15,142 bases of DNA from Veillonella sp. GTDB taxonomy: Bacteria > Bacillota > Negativicutes > Veillonellales > Veillonellaceae. The DNA lies in NCBI RefSeq assembly GCF_015058545.1, contig NZ_SVCB01000013.1, positions 1 to 15,142 of the forward strand. The letters run 5' to 3'. Made by a program: the position numbers and the translations under genes. The notes below the pieces were generated by a model that did not search any database, was not told the origin of the DNA, and saw nothing but the letters and a program-made list of their open reading frames with translations. Positions 1-6,520 of the stretch are shown here, piece by piece (position 1 is the first letter of the stretch; every line of letters starts with the position of its first letter).

Positions 1-627
1 CACAACCATTTGGAAGGATTGGATAAACCCGTCCATCCCTTTCGGAAACCAGCCTCCGTGACTCCATAAATTACTGAAGCTGGCAACACCGGCTGAAGTA
101 GGCTGACCCGTAAGAATAAAATACAGCCCCAGCACAATCAGCGCTATAATAGCTACTACTTTAATACAGGCAAACCAGAACTCCATTTCACCGAATAATT
201 TTACCGTCACAAGATTCATAAGCAGTAAAATAATCAGCGTTACGAGACTTGGTATCCATGCTTCAATGGACGGAAACCAATACTTAACGTAAATCCCTAC
301 GGCCGTAATATCGGCCATGGCTACGGAGATCCAACAGAACCAATACGTCCAACCGGTAACAAAGGCGGTTTTTTCACCCATATAGTCTTGCACGAATTCA
401 ATAAAAGTATGATACTCCGTGTTTGATAAGAGTAACTCTCCAAGGGCTCGCATCATCAAAAAACAAATGATACCGGTAATGATGTAGGCAAATAAAATAG
501 CCGGCCCCGTCAAGGCTATGGAATGACCCGATCCTAAAAACAGGCCCGTCCCGATAGCACCTCCGATGGCAATTAACTGCACATGGCGGTTCTTAAGCCC
601 CCTATTGAGGGTTTGCTCTTTCTCCAA
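1..627 (-). CDS. Amino-acid permease of the APC superfamily, CycA-like (3' part cut off by the window edge)
   Basis: An integral membrane amino-acid:proton symporter, closest by eye to the D-serine/D-alanine/glycine transporter CycA. Only the first 209 residues lie in the window; the family is usually about 450-470 residues. The start of the first membrane helix carries the family signature IAIGGAIGTGLFLGSG, followed by MRALGELLLSNTEY, WTYWFCWISVAMADI, VTVKLFGEMEFWFACIK and WSHGGWFPKGMDGF, all close to CycA. I chose the TTG start at 625-627 because GAGGAG lies 8 bases upstream; an in-frame GTG nine bases earlier overlaps that ribosome binding site and is less likely. A promoter candidate sits at 666-694. 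Family assignment is firm; the exact substrate (D-Ala, D-Ser, Gly or another small neutral amino acid) is inferred. Confidence 0.88.
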   Translation of the reverse strand, partial: MEKEQTLNRGLKNRHVQLIAIGGAIGTGLFLGSGHSIALTGPAILFAYIITGIICFLMMRALGELLLSNTEYHTFIEFVQDYMGEKTAFVTGWTYWFCWISVAMADITAVGIYVKYWFPSIEAWIPSLVTLIILLLMNLVTVKLFGEMEFWFACIKVVAIIALIVLGLYFILTGQPTSAGVASFSNLWSHGGWFPKGMDGFIQSFQMVV

Positions 628-665
628 GTGACTCACTCCTCTACCTATAAATTTTATATTTTCAT

Positions 666-694
666 ATTATATCAATAAAAAACTTTCATTTCTA
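666..694 (-). promoter_or_regulatory. Sigma-A-like promoter for the permease gene
   Basis: On the minus strand a perfect TATAAT (-10, plus-strand 666-671) follows TAGAAA (-35, 689-694, four of six consensus bases) with a 17-base spacer. It lies just after the stop codon of the 56-residue ORF and about 40 bases before the permease start, so it would give that gene a short leader. Confidence 0.5.
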
Positions 695-701
695 TAGAGA
701 A

Positions 702-872
702 TTATGAAAAATACAATATACATGAAGTTTGTGATGCCACTGCAGTATATCTAATATTGTCAGGTCTTTCAAAAAATTCATCAAATGCTAGCCAAACTAT
801 TGAATATACAAAAATAAGAGTAGCTATACATAACCCTAATATAGATACTATTATTAAAAAAGTTTTCCTCAT
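702..872 (-). CDS. Small single-span membrane protein, 56 residues, unknown
   Basis: A short ORF beginning MRKTFLIIVSILGLC and ending CILYFS. A perfect AGGAGG stands 5 bases before its ATG, the best ribosome binding site in this AT-rich stretch. Residues about 4-30 are strongly hydrophobic after a basic N-terminus (R2, K3), so it would insert as one membrane helix or be an uncleaved signal anchor. The remaining roughly 26 residues are polar and include the acidic run DEFFERPD. It lies 76 bases after the 208-residue gene and could share its transcript. I do not recognise the family. The Cys at residue 15 has no clear lipobox context. The ribosome binding site and membrane segment make it a likely real gene. 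Confidence 0.6.
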   Translation of the reverse strand: MRKTFLIIVSILGLCIATLIFVYSIVWLAFDEFFERPDNIRYTAVASQTSCILYFS

Positions 873-948
873 GCTTACCTCCTAATAAATTATAGTATCT
901 ATTTGTATCCCATAAAGATTCCGGTTCATATTACTATTTAAGACCACA

Positions 949-1575
949 TTATTCTAACAAACATCGATTATATTCTAATATATCAGCAGTATAAGTATCT
1001 TCCGGATTCCAATTACCGATTAGCCTATCCAGCTCATTATATTTTTTTAAGTAAGAATTTAAATCGGAATAATTGTAAAGAACTATGCATGGCGCTAAAC
1101 AATCAGTTACACATTCTAATATTATTTGTTTATTATTCTCAAGAAAAAGTACAATCATATTATCCCATTCTCTTTTCCAATAATTATCTTGATTTCTATA
1201 TTTGAAGTGCTCTCTATTCCAAATAACACGATCAATTCTAACTTCCATTTCTATACATTTTAAAGCTAATTCTTTTTTTCTAGAAACGGTATTCGGAAAA
1301 AAAGTTTTTACATATTCTTTTACATTATCAATATCACTAATATTATCAACTCTTAATCGTTGAAAATCCTCACCGTCGGCTCTCCAACTTTCCTCTGCTC
1401 CTATAATAATTATATTTTTATCACATTCTAAAAATATAGATCTTGCAAAAACTCTGTCATCATTTATCATCTTTACATAATCAAAATAATAGATTCTATC
1501 TAAAATTTTCTTATTAAGGAACCTTAACCTTAATATCTCATCAGGCGTTAGTATATCTTTAAATGTAAATATCAT
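949..1575 (-). CDS. Hypothetical protein, 208 residues, soluble
   Basis: No family recognised. The protein has no signal peptide or membrane segment and is rich in Asn, Asp, Glu, Lys, Tyr and Trp, as expected of a cytoplasmic protein. Visible landmarks are a hydrophobic strand IIIIGAEESW (residues about 55-64), a Trp/Arg-rich centre (VIWNREHF, NYWKREWDN, about 117-139), a strand IVLFLENNKQIILECV, and the C-terminal segment RLIGNWNPEDTY. The start is supported by AAAAGGAG 8 bases upstream of ATG. The gene follows the DUF805-type gene and a possible 41-residue ORF in the same direction. Codon use is AT-rich (many ATA, AGA, AAT), unlike the housekeeping genes to the right. An immunity-type or accessory role would fit the setting but nothing in the sequence proves it. 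Confidence 0.8.
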   Translation of the reverse strand: MIFTFKDILTPDEILRLRFLNKKILDRIYYFDYVKMINDDRVFARSIFLECDKNIIIIGAEESWRADGEDFQRLRVDNISDIDNVKEYVKTFFPNTVSRKKELALKCIEMEVRIDRVIWNREHFKYRNQDNYWKREWDNMIVLFLENNKQIILECVTDCLAPCIVLYNYSDLNSYLKKYNELDRLIGNWNPEDTYTADILEYNRCLLE

Positions 1576-1589
1576 TCAAAATACTCCTT

Positions 1590-1715
1590 TTATCTAATAA
1601 AGTGAATTTTTTGAGATAAAAAAGATGTTGTATTTATATCTTTTACAAGACTAGAATCGAAATGACTAATTGGTCTAAATATCATAAAGCCGCTATTTTT
1701 TAATTTACAATCCAT
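1590..1715 (-). CDS. Possible 41-residue ORF coupled between its neighbours
   Basis: An ATG starts one base after the TAG stop of the DUF805-type gene and opens a 41-codon frame (begins MDCKLKNSGF, ends QKIHFIR). Its TAA abuts the AAGGAG ribosome binding site of the following 208-residue gene. This tight packing on both sides suggests translational coupling. No good Shine-Dalgarno sequence precedes the start, and an internal ATG at codon 11 is no better placed. No family recognised. It could be a small gene, the remnant of one, or chance. Confidence 0.33.
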   Translation of the reverse strand: MDCKLKNSGFMIFRPISHFDSSLVKDINTTSFLSQKIHFIR

Positions 1716-1716
1716 C

Positions 1717-2697
1717 CTAATTTTTCATATTTCCCACAAGCGTATTCTCGTTAAGCTCAAAATCCTCTATTTTCCATGATTTCCCAAATATTAGAACAGC
1801 ATATACAAAAAGATTGGTAATGGGAATATACATAAAGGGAATCCAAAACGCACTACAGTAACAATCGTGTAGCCGTCGTGTAAATAAGCTAACCGAGGGA
1901 ATAAAAAAAATTATGTGTAACCATTCACAAACTGTTACGAAAGTATTAGTATTTGCATACTGTCCACCATACCACATTGCAGATACAAACCACTGAATTG
2001 CTATTATAAAGCCACCAAATCCACCTAATTCCTCAGCAGAAGTGCGGCCACTAAAATTCAACGATTTTTTTAAAAATAGTAATCCACTTTGAATGAATTT
2101 TAAAGGACTTATATAAATAACCGTTTTCCATTCATTGAATCGCCACCTAAAAAATATAACTCCTTGCTTAGGAAAGTCTCCAAATCGATTGAACTTTTTA
2201 TTATCTGGTATAAAAATAGCTACTAAAACTAAACAACTCATCCAATCCACGTATTGAGGTAGGTCAAGAATTGTTTCTTTCGTGCTGGACAGCTCAATAA
2301 AAGGATGATTGATATCAAAGGTCATAGTATATCCCATCTCATAGGTTCCCCAGATACAGCCACTTAAAATTAGCAAGACTATAGATTTAGGTATACCCCA
2401 ATCTTGTAATCTTCTACCTAACAGTAGAGGCTGAAAAAATACACGAACTATCATATGTATAATATATATACAATAAATACTGTCACCTCTAGCTAATATT
2501 TCAAAATATGTAAAGGGAATAAAAAAAATAATACTCGATGGTAATAACAGAAAAGAAAAAAATACTAAAAATCTATAAGTATCCTTATTAATTCGTTGTC
2601 CTAATAAAGGTCGCCTAAGCCCTGACCAAAATACTTTAAAATTATAGACAAATAATTTCCACTCATTGCCCCAGTCTATAGGTTGGTAATTTATCAT
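1717..2697 (-). CDS. Membrane protein with two tandem DUF805-type domains
   Basis: A polytopic inner-membrane protein of 326 residues from my chosen start. DUF805 proteins are usually about 110-150 residues with one domain; here the pattern appears twice. Repeat 1 has YNFKVFW (18-24), GQRINKDTYRF (33-43), the hallmark-like RRLQDWG (95-101) and NRFGDFP (170-176). Repeat 2 has PLKFIQSGLLF (198-208), FSGRTS (215-220) and the hallmark RRLHDCY (274-280), followed by a last hydrophobic segment. Function of DUF805 is unknown. I start at the ATG at 2695-2697 because AAGG lies 6 bases upstream; an in-frame ATG at 2716-2718 would add seven residues but lacks a ribosome binding site. It lies downstream of the 180-residue membrane protein gene, probably on one transcript. 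Confidence 0.8.
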   Translation of the reverse strand: MINYQPIDWGNEWKLFVYNFKVFWSGLRRPLLGQRINKDTYRFLVFFSFLLLPSSIIFFIPFTYFEILARGDSIYCIYIIHMIVRVFFQPLLLGRRLQDWGIPKSIVLLILSGCIWGTYEMGYTMTFDINHPFIELSSTKETILDLPQYVDWMSCLVLVAIFIPDNKKFNRFGDFPKQGVIFFRWRFNEWKTVIYISPLKFIQSGLLFLKKSLNFSGRTSAEELGGFGGFIIAIQWFVSAMWYGGQYANTNTFVTVCEWLHIIFFIPSVSLFTRRLHDCYCSAFWIPFMYIPITNLFVYAVLIFGKSWKIEDFELNENTLVGNMKN

Positions 2698-2804
2698 ATT
2701 AAACCTTCGCTCTTTCATAATATTTTTTCAGTTTTCCCTGAATTAGTACCTACCAATAATTGTATATCTTTAGCCGCTAGCAATAAAACTATATCGCCCG
2801 TAAA

Positions 2805-3347
2805 TTACAACCACCGTCTAAGTGCAATAGCCCACATAATTAAGCCAATAATTGTACTAATAATTTCTGCATCAATATCTTCCCAATGATATACCAGTAA
2901 TGATATCGTACCAACTGAAAAAACACCATAAATGCAGCGAGCTAGCCATCGTTTCCACATAAAAGTTATATATTCCTTCGGGTACATTTCTCTATTTGGA
3001 GGTTCTTGATGTATATCCATAGCCCGACGAACAAATTCAATATACTGTCGCCATCTTGGCAACTCTATAAGTCCATATTGTCCTATCGTCTCATTAGCAA
3101 TTTGCTTGTAAACTCGAATATGCACTTTTACCACTATATAGCAAATTATTACTGATACACTAAGAGCAGAAATTACAATAATTTCATCTCTATCAGGATA
3201 TCTATTTTCCCGAAATAAAATATCTATAAGGCAATACACTATAAAAAAGACTCCACCAACTATAAAGCAGATACAAGCAAAAAGAATTCTAATAGATGGT
3301 GCCTCTTTTTGAGCATTTTTTTCAATCCAGTCTTTTATTATTTTCAT
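2805..3347 (-). CDS. Hypothetical membrane protein, 180 residues, four predicted helices
   Basis: No family recognised. Four hydrophobic segments are visible at about residues 19-43, 56-74, 135-152 and 158-175. A polar, charged stretch lies between the second and third and includes GLIELPRWRQYIEFVRRAMD. The N-terminus is basic and hydrophilic (KIIKDWIEKNAQKEA), suggesting a cytoplasmic N-end. The start has only a weak ribosome binding site (GATAAGAAA). In the same frame after its TAA, 29 more sense codons run to a TGA that overlaps an ATG (ATGA) at 2715-2718, so the gene may once have been longer. The pairing with the DUF805-type gene suggests one membrane-associated unit of unknown role. Confidence 0.72.
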   Translation of the reverse strand: MKIIKDWIEKNAQKEAPSIRILFACICFIVGGVFFIVYCLIDILFRENRYPDRDEIIVISALSVSVIICYIVVKVHIRVYKQIANETIGQYGLIELPRWRQYIEFVRRAMDIHQEPPNREMYPKEYITFMWKRWLARCIYGVFSVGTISLLVYHWEDIDAEIISTIIGLIMWAIALRRWL

Positions 3348-3364
3348 TTTTTCTTATCACGCTC

Positions 3365-3599
3365 TTATTCGTTATTCTCCTCATTAATTGGAATTGCTTC
3401 ATATTTAACCCCTATCTATATAAATACCTTCACCTCTATCGACCTTAATACTGCATTCCTTACGGCAATACCTACATCAGCTTTTCCATAATTACTCCCA
3501 GCTCATTAAAATTTTCACAATCACAACATTGATTCCTTCTTTAACTATGGATAGATATGGAGCTATCACAGCCGCGATAGCGTTTATGGTTAAGTCCAT
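3365..3599 (-). pseudogene. Candidate decayed small gene (about 78 codons) with two frameshifts and one stop
   Basis: Three partial reading frames fit end to end. Frame one starts at ATG 3597-3599 (MDLTINAIAAVIAPYLSIVK...). Restoring one T in the run at AAAATTTT continues into IFNELGVIMEK; restoring one A in the run at GGAAAAG continues into ADVGIAVRNAVLRSIEVKVF. One in-frame TAG then interrupts before GVKYEAIPINEENNE and a TAA at 3365-3367. The 235-base span plus two restored bases is exactly 79 codons including the stop. The intact ORF actually present is only the first 35 residues (3492-3599). There is no good ribosome binding site at the ATG. The reconstruction is my inference; chance alignment of open frames, or sequencing error in the homopolymers, is possible. 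The last stop lies 17 bases before the start of the 180-residue membrane protein gene. Family unknown. Confidence 0.33.
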
Positions 3600-3646
3600 A
3601 ATTTGAAAGCAAATAAGCTCTTAATCATAAAAATCGTATGGGCAAC

Positions 3647-3671
3647 AAAAAAAGAAGGCCCTCCTCGGTCC
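3647..3671 (-). terminator. Candidate terminator after the 32-residue small ORF
   Basis: On the minus strand GGACC and GGGCC flank a five-base loop, forming a 5-bp stem with one A-G mismatch, followed by TTC and seven T. It begins directly after the stop of the small ORF. The stem is short, so termination is likely to be partial. Confidence 0.4.
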
Positions 3672-3672
3672 A

Positions 3673-3771
3673 CTACATAAACTTATGCAATAGACGTAAG
3701 AATACCTTCATTCTATACTCTTTCAATTTATTTTCGTTCATTGCTGTCAATATAACATAAGCATGTTTCAT
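3673..3771 (-). CDS. Small ORF, 32 residues, own promoter and terminator candidate
   Basis: A short ORF beginning MKHAYVILTAMNENK and ending LRLLHKFM. AAGGAG stands 7 bases before the ATG. A strong promoter candidate lies at 3858-3886 and a T-rich hairpin follows the stop immediately, so this looks like a compact transcription unit. The peptide is basic (K/R/H-rich) and moderately hydrophobic, with a likely amphipathic C-terminal half. No family recognised. It could be a small peptide gene, a leader peptide for the genes downstream, or the truncated beginning of a lost gene. A leader-peptide attenuator would be consistent with the hairpin and T-run after it, but no run of one regulatory codon is visible. 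Confidence 0.5.
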   Translation of the reverse strand: MKHAYVILTAMNENKLKEYRMKVFLRLLHKFM

Positions 3772-3857
3772 ACAAATACTCCTTAATTGATTTAAGAATA
3801 TAGTCATACTAAAAAAACAGCATGCAGTTCACATTTGTTTCATTATTTATTAAAATG

Positions 3858-3886
3858 ATTATATCGGAAGGAAATCAATTTGTAAA
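3858..3886 (-). promoter_or_regulatory. Sigma-A-like promoter upstream of the 32-residue ORF
   Basis: Minus-strand TTTACA (-35, 3881-3886, five of six consensus bases), a 17-base spacer and a perfect TATAAT (-10, 3858-3863). Transcription would start near 3850 and run into the small ORF, and by read-through into the membrane-protein genes beyond. Confidence 0.65.
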
Positions 3887-3904
3887 TATGCAATACAAAT
3901 ATAA

Positions 3905-3988
3905 AAAGAGCTTGCTCTCCAAAAGGTTTCGATTGAATACATTTCTAAGAAATTATTAATCGCTAACTAATTGTTGAGCAAGCTCTTT
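3905..3988. repeat. 84-bp imperfect palindrome with 13-bp perfect terminal inverted repeats; likely thrS terminator
   Basis: The arms AAAGAGCTTGCTC (3905-3917) and GAGCAAGCTCTTT (3976-3988) are perfect inverse copies. Inside them CGATT pairs with AATCG, AATA with TATT, and ATTTC with GAAAT, so most of the inner part can fold into a long hairpin with single-base bulges. On the minus strand the second arm is followed by a T-tract (CTCTTTTTAT), so it can end thrS transcription; each arm is also itself a near-palindrome. The length and terminal repeats also resemble a small mobile or MITE-like element. Confidence 0.55.
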
Positions 3989-4086
3989 ATTTAAATTTTA
4001 AACTTGATTAGCCACAGTTATGCTACAATATTAAATCGCACCATACTTTAGTGCGGCCGTTTTAGGAACGCTTAATCAAAGAACTC

Positions 4087-5997
4087 TTATTTACGTTCTT
4101 TTACTTCTTCTAAGATATCAGCCAAGAAGTCTTCCCATTTAACGGAACCTTTTTCACCTTCAACACGGCTACGAACTGCTACAGTGCCTTCTTGTTCTTC
4201 TTTATCCCCTACTACGAGCATGTAAGGTACTTTTTCCATCTGAGCCTGACGAATCTTGTAACCGATTTTTTCGTTACGATCATCAAGTTCAACACGAACA
4301 TAAGCTTTCTTGAAGGCTTTACGTAATTTTTCAGCATATTCAACGTGTTTTTCACTGATAGGTAAAATCTTAACCTGTACCGGAGCCAACCAAGTTGGGA
4401 ATGCACCGGCATAGTGTTCGATGAGGATACCGATGAAACGTTCCATGGAGCCGAAGCAAGCACGGTGAATCATGATAGGCTGATGTTTCTGACCGTCTTC
4501 ACCGACATATTCCATATGGAAACGTTCAGGCAAGTTCATATCCAACTGGATAGTACCGCACTGCCAAGTACGACCGATGGAGTCGCGAATATGGAAGTCT
4601 AATTTAGGACCGTAGAACGCACCGTCACCTTCGTTAATCTGGTAAGGGATTTGTTTTTCTTCGATAGCTTCGCGAAGTGCATTAGTTGCAGATTCCCAAA
4701 TAGCATCATCACCCATTGCGTTATCAGGTTTAGTACTCAATTCTACGCGATAAGTTAAACCGAACTGGCTGTAAATGCGGTCGAACAATTCAATAACTTT
4801 AATTAATTCAGCTTTAATCTGAGATGGCAACATGAATACATGGGCATCATCCTGAGTAAAGCTGCGAACGCGGAACAAGCCGTGTAACGCACCGGATAAT
4901 TCATGACGATGAACGAGACCGAGTTCAGCCATACGCATTGGGAAATCACGGTAGGAATGCAAATCGTTCTGATATACCAAGATGCTGCCCGGGCAGTTCA
5001 TTGGTTTGATTGCATAATCTTCATCATCAATTACAGTAGTGTACATGTTTTCACGATAATGGAACCAGTGACCGGATTGTTCCCAAAGTTGGCGGTTCAA
5101 GATGATTGGGGTACGAATTTCTTCGTAGTCGAAATCATGGTGAACTTCACGCCAGAAGTTTTCCAATTCGTTGCGAAGAGCCATACCTTTCGGTAAGAAG
5201 AATGGGAAGCCGGGGCCCTGTTCTTTGAGTACGAATAAGCCCAATTCTTTGCCCAATTTACGGTGATCGCGACGAGCTGCTTCTTCAAGAAGATGTAAGT
5301 ATTCGTCGAGTTCTTCTTTCTTTTCAAAAGCAGTACCGTAAATACGTTGGAGCATTTTGTTCTTTTCGTCGCCGCGCCAGTAAGCACCGGCCAAGCTCTG
5401 CAATTTGAAAGCTTTTACTTTGCCGGTAGAAGCTACGTGCGGACCGGCACAAAGGTCAACGAATTCGCCTTGACGGTAAGTGGAAATCTCAGCGTCAGCC
5501 GGTAAATCTTCAATCAATTCCACTTTATAGTTTTCATGTTTTTCTTTAAAGAATTTAAGCGCTTCATCGCGAGAAAGAACTTCTTTTTCGATTGGGAAGT
5601 TTGCTTTTACGATTTTATGCATTTCCGCTTCGATTTTAGCCAAATCTTCAGGAACCAATACATGTTCCATGTCGATATCGTAATAGAAACCGTTTTCAAT
5701 AGCCGGTCCGATGGCTAATTGAGCATCCGGCCAAAGGCGTTTGATAGCCTGAGCCATAATATGAGAGGCGCTGTGACGCAAAGTGTCTTTACCGCCCTGT
5801 TCGTTAAAAGTCAAGAAGCTTACTTTGGAGCCGTCCTTTACTTCTTCACGCAAATCGGTTAATTCACCGTCTACGTCGGCTGCCAAAACTTTTTTAGCCA
5901 AGCTATTGGACAGTTGTTTAACAGCTTCGCCTAAAGTAGTGCCCGCTGCATAAGCGCGTTCACTGTTGTCAGGTAAAATAATTTTTACTTCACTCAT
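4087..5997 (-). CDS. thrS: Threonyl-tRNA synthetase
   Basis: Class II aminoacyl-tRNA synthetase that attaches threonine to tRNA-Thr in the cytoplasm. It has 636 residues from the chosen start. Domains in order: TGS (about 1-62); editing domain with HSASH (H75, H79) and CAGPH (C183, H187), the metal-like site that clears mischarged Ser-tRNA; catalytic core with the zinc ligands C335 (MNCPG), H386 (DDAH) and H511 (MIHRA), aligned with E. coli C334, H385 and H511; and the anticodon-binding domain (about 535-636). The start at 5995-5997 follows AGGAGG by 7 bases and begins the TGS domain; the longer frame to 6054 reads into the T-box terminator region and is rejected. Expression is very likely controlled by the upstream T-box. 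Confidence 0.98.
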   Translation of the reverse strand: MSEVKIILPDNSERAYAAGTTLGEAVKQLSNSLAKKVLAADVDGELTDLREEVKDGSKVSFLTFNEQGGKDTLRHSASHIMAQAIKRLWPDAQLAIGPAIENGFYYDIDMEHVLVPEDLAKIEAEMHKIVKANFPIEKEVLSRDEALKFFKEKHENYKVELIEDLPADAEISTYRQGEFVDLCAGPHVASTGKVKAFKLQSLAGAYWRGDEKNKMLQRIYGTAFEKKEELDEYLHLLEEAARRDHRKLGKELGLFVLKEQGPGFPFFLPKGMALRNELENFWREVHHDFDYEEIRTPIILNRQLWEQSGHWFHYRENMYTTVIDDEDYAIKPMNCPGSILVYQNDLHSYRDFPMRMAELGLVHRHELSGALHGLFRVRSFTQDDAHVFMLPSQIKAELIKVIELFDRIYSQFGLTYRVELSTKPDNAMGDDAIWESATNALREAIEEKQIPYQINEGDGAFYGPKLDFHIRDSIGRTWQCGTIQLDMNLPERFHMEYVGEDGQKHQPIMIHRACFGSMERFIGILIEHYAGAFPTWLAPVQVKILPISEKHVEYAEKLRKAFKKAYVRVELDDRNEKIGYKIRQAQMEKVPYMLVVGDKEEQEGTVAVRSRVEGEKGSVKWEDFLADILEEVKERK

Positions 5998-6057
5998 GGT
6001 TATTCCTCCTAAGAAATCAGCTATACCGGCGGGACACGCTACAGCTGCACGCATAAT

Positions 6058-6096
6058 AAAAAAGAGACCTCTATCCCGACAAGGGACGAAAGTCTC
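6058..6096 (-). terminator. T-box regulatory terminator of thrS
   Basis: On the minus strand GAGAC pairs with GTCTC (6092-6096 and 6064-6068) and, inside, TCCC with GGGA, followed by six T. It directly follows the T-box sequence, so it is the alternative to the antiterminator that forms when uncharged tRNA-Thr binds. Confidence 0.85.
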
Positions 6097-6301
6097 GTGG
6101 TTCCACCCTAGTTAGTCATCCACTCGGATAACTCACTTTATTGTCGATAACGCATACTCGCGGATTAGCTTACTTAGTTCAGCCAATCGGTTTGAAGGGG
6201 GTAATAGATGATCTTGTGTAAGACGGTCACAGCCTAGCCGTCTCTCTCTGGAACACAGTGGATTAAATATCATATCCTTCGCTCTACCTGTTTCATTTGA
6301 T
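6058..6301 (-). promoter_or_regulatory. T-box riboswitch leader of thrS (threonine specific)
   Basis: The minus strand carries the conserved T-box AGGGTGGAACCACG (6096-6109), whose TGGA bulge pairs with the free acceptor end of uncharged tRNA. Stem I can be recognised: GAAGG (6276-6280) pairs with CCTTC (6194-6198), and the threonine codon ACC (6200-6202) stands just before the 3' strand of that helix, where the specifier is expected. An AGAGAGAGA stretch (about 6241-6250) resembles the AG bulge region. Low charged tRNA-Thr would favour the antiterminator and turn thrS on. T-box identity is firm; the specifier assignment is inferred from position. Confidence 0.92.
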
Positions 6302-6307
6302 GTATTA

Positions 6308-6336
6308 ACTTTACACCATATCCGGGTTAATGTCAA
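6308..6336 (-). promoter_or_regulatory. Sigma-A-like promoter of thrS
   Basis: Minus-strand perfect TTGACA (-35, 6331-6336), a 17-base spacer and TAAAGT (-10, 6308-6313, four of six consensus bases). The predicted start near 6301 lies just before stem I of the T-box. Confidence 0.7.
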
Positions 6337-6415
6337 TACTAATTGTGTACAATTTATAATAATTTTCAAAAATTTAATTTTACACCATTAAATTTTTCTG
6401 ATTGCTTATACTTCT

Positions 6416-6451
6416 AAAAAGCCCCTACAGCCGTTGGCCATAGGAGCTTTT
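6416..6451 (-). terminator. Rho-independent terminator of the mltG-trmR-trhP operon
   Basis: On the minus strand AAGCTCCTA pairs with TAGGGGCTT (one G-T wobble), with GGCC/GGC pairing inside, and a run of T follows. It ends the operon about 70 bases after the DUF4911-like gene and also isolates thrS from it. Confidence 0.85.
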
Positions 6452-6520
6452 ATAGTTTTCACTGTATAACTTTAGTCATATGACTCGATAGAACCTACAA
6501 ACTTTATAGTAGTGGTAAGC

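Noticed and set aside
177..188. Placeholder for the AlaS cysteine cluster (residues 177-188) as a novel zinc site
   Set aside because: The coordinates given are residue numbers of AlaS, not window bases. The CGxPDCxPGCDC cluster is usual in Firmicutes AlaS, so it is not a new feature.
2683..2889. 68-residue plus-strand open frame across the junction of two membrane-protein genes
   Set aside because: It overlaps two minus-strand genes, has no recognisable ribosome binding site and no family features.
3309..3491. 60-residue plus-strand open frame
   Set aside because: It runs antisense to the start of the 180-residue gene and the decayed gene; phenylalanine/serine-rich composition suggests AT-rich chance.
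5998..6054. N-terminal extension of thrS by 19 residues
   Set aside because: It would be translated from the T-box terminator region and has no ribosome binding site; AGGAGG marks the ATG at 5997 and the TGS domain begins there.
6133..6369. 78-residue minus-strand open frame upstream of thrS
   Set aside because: It lies within the thrS promoter and T-box leader; the RNA structure explains the sequence and no ribosome binding site is present.
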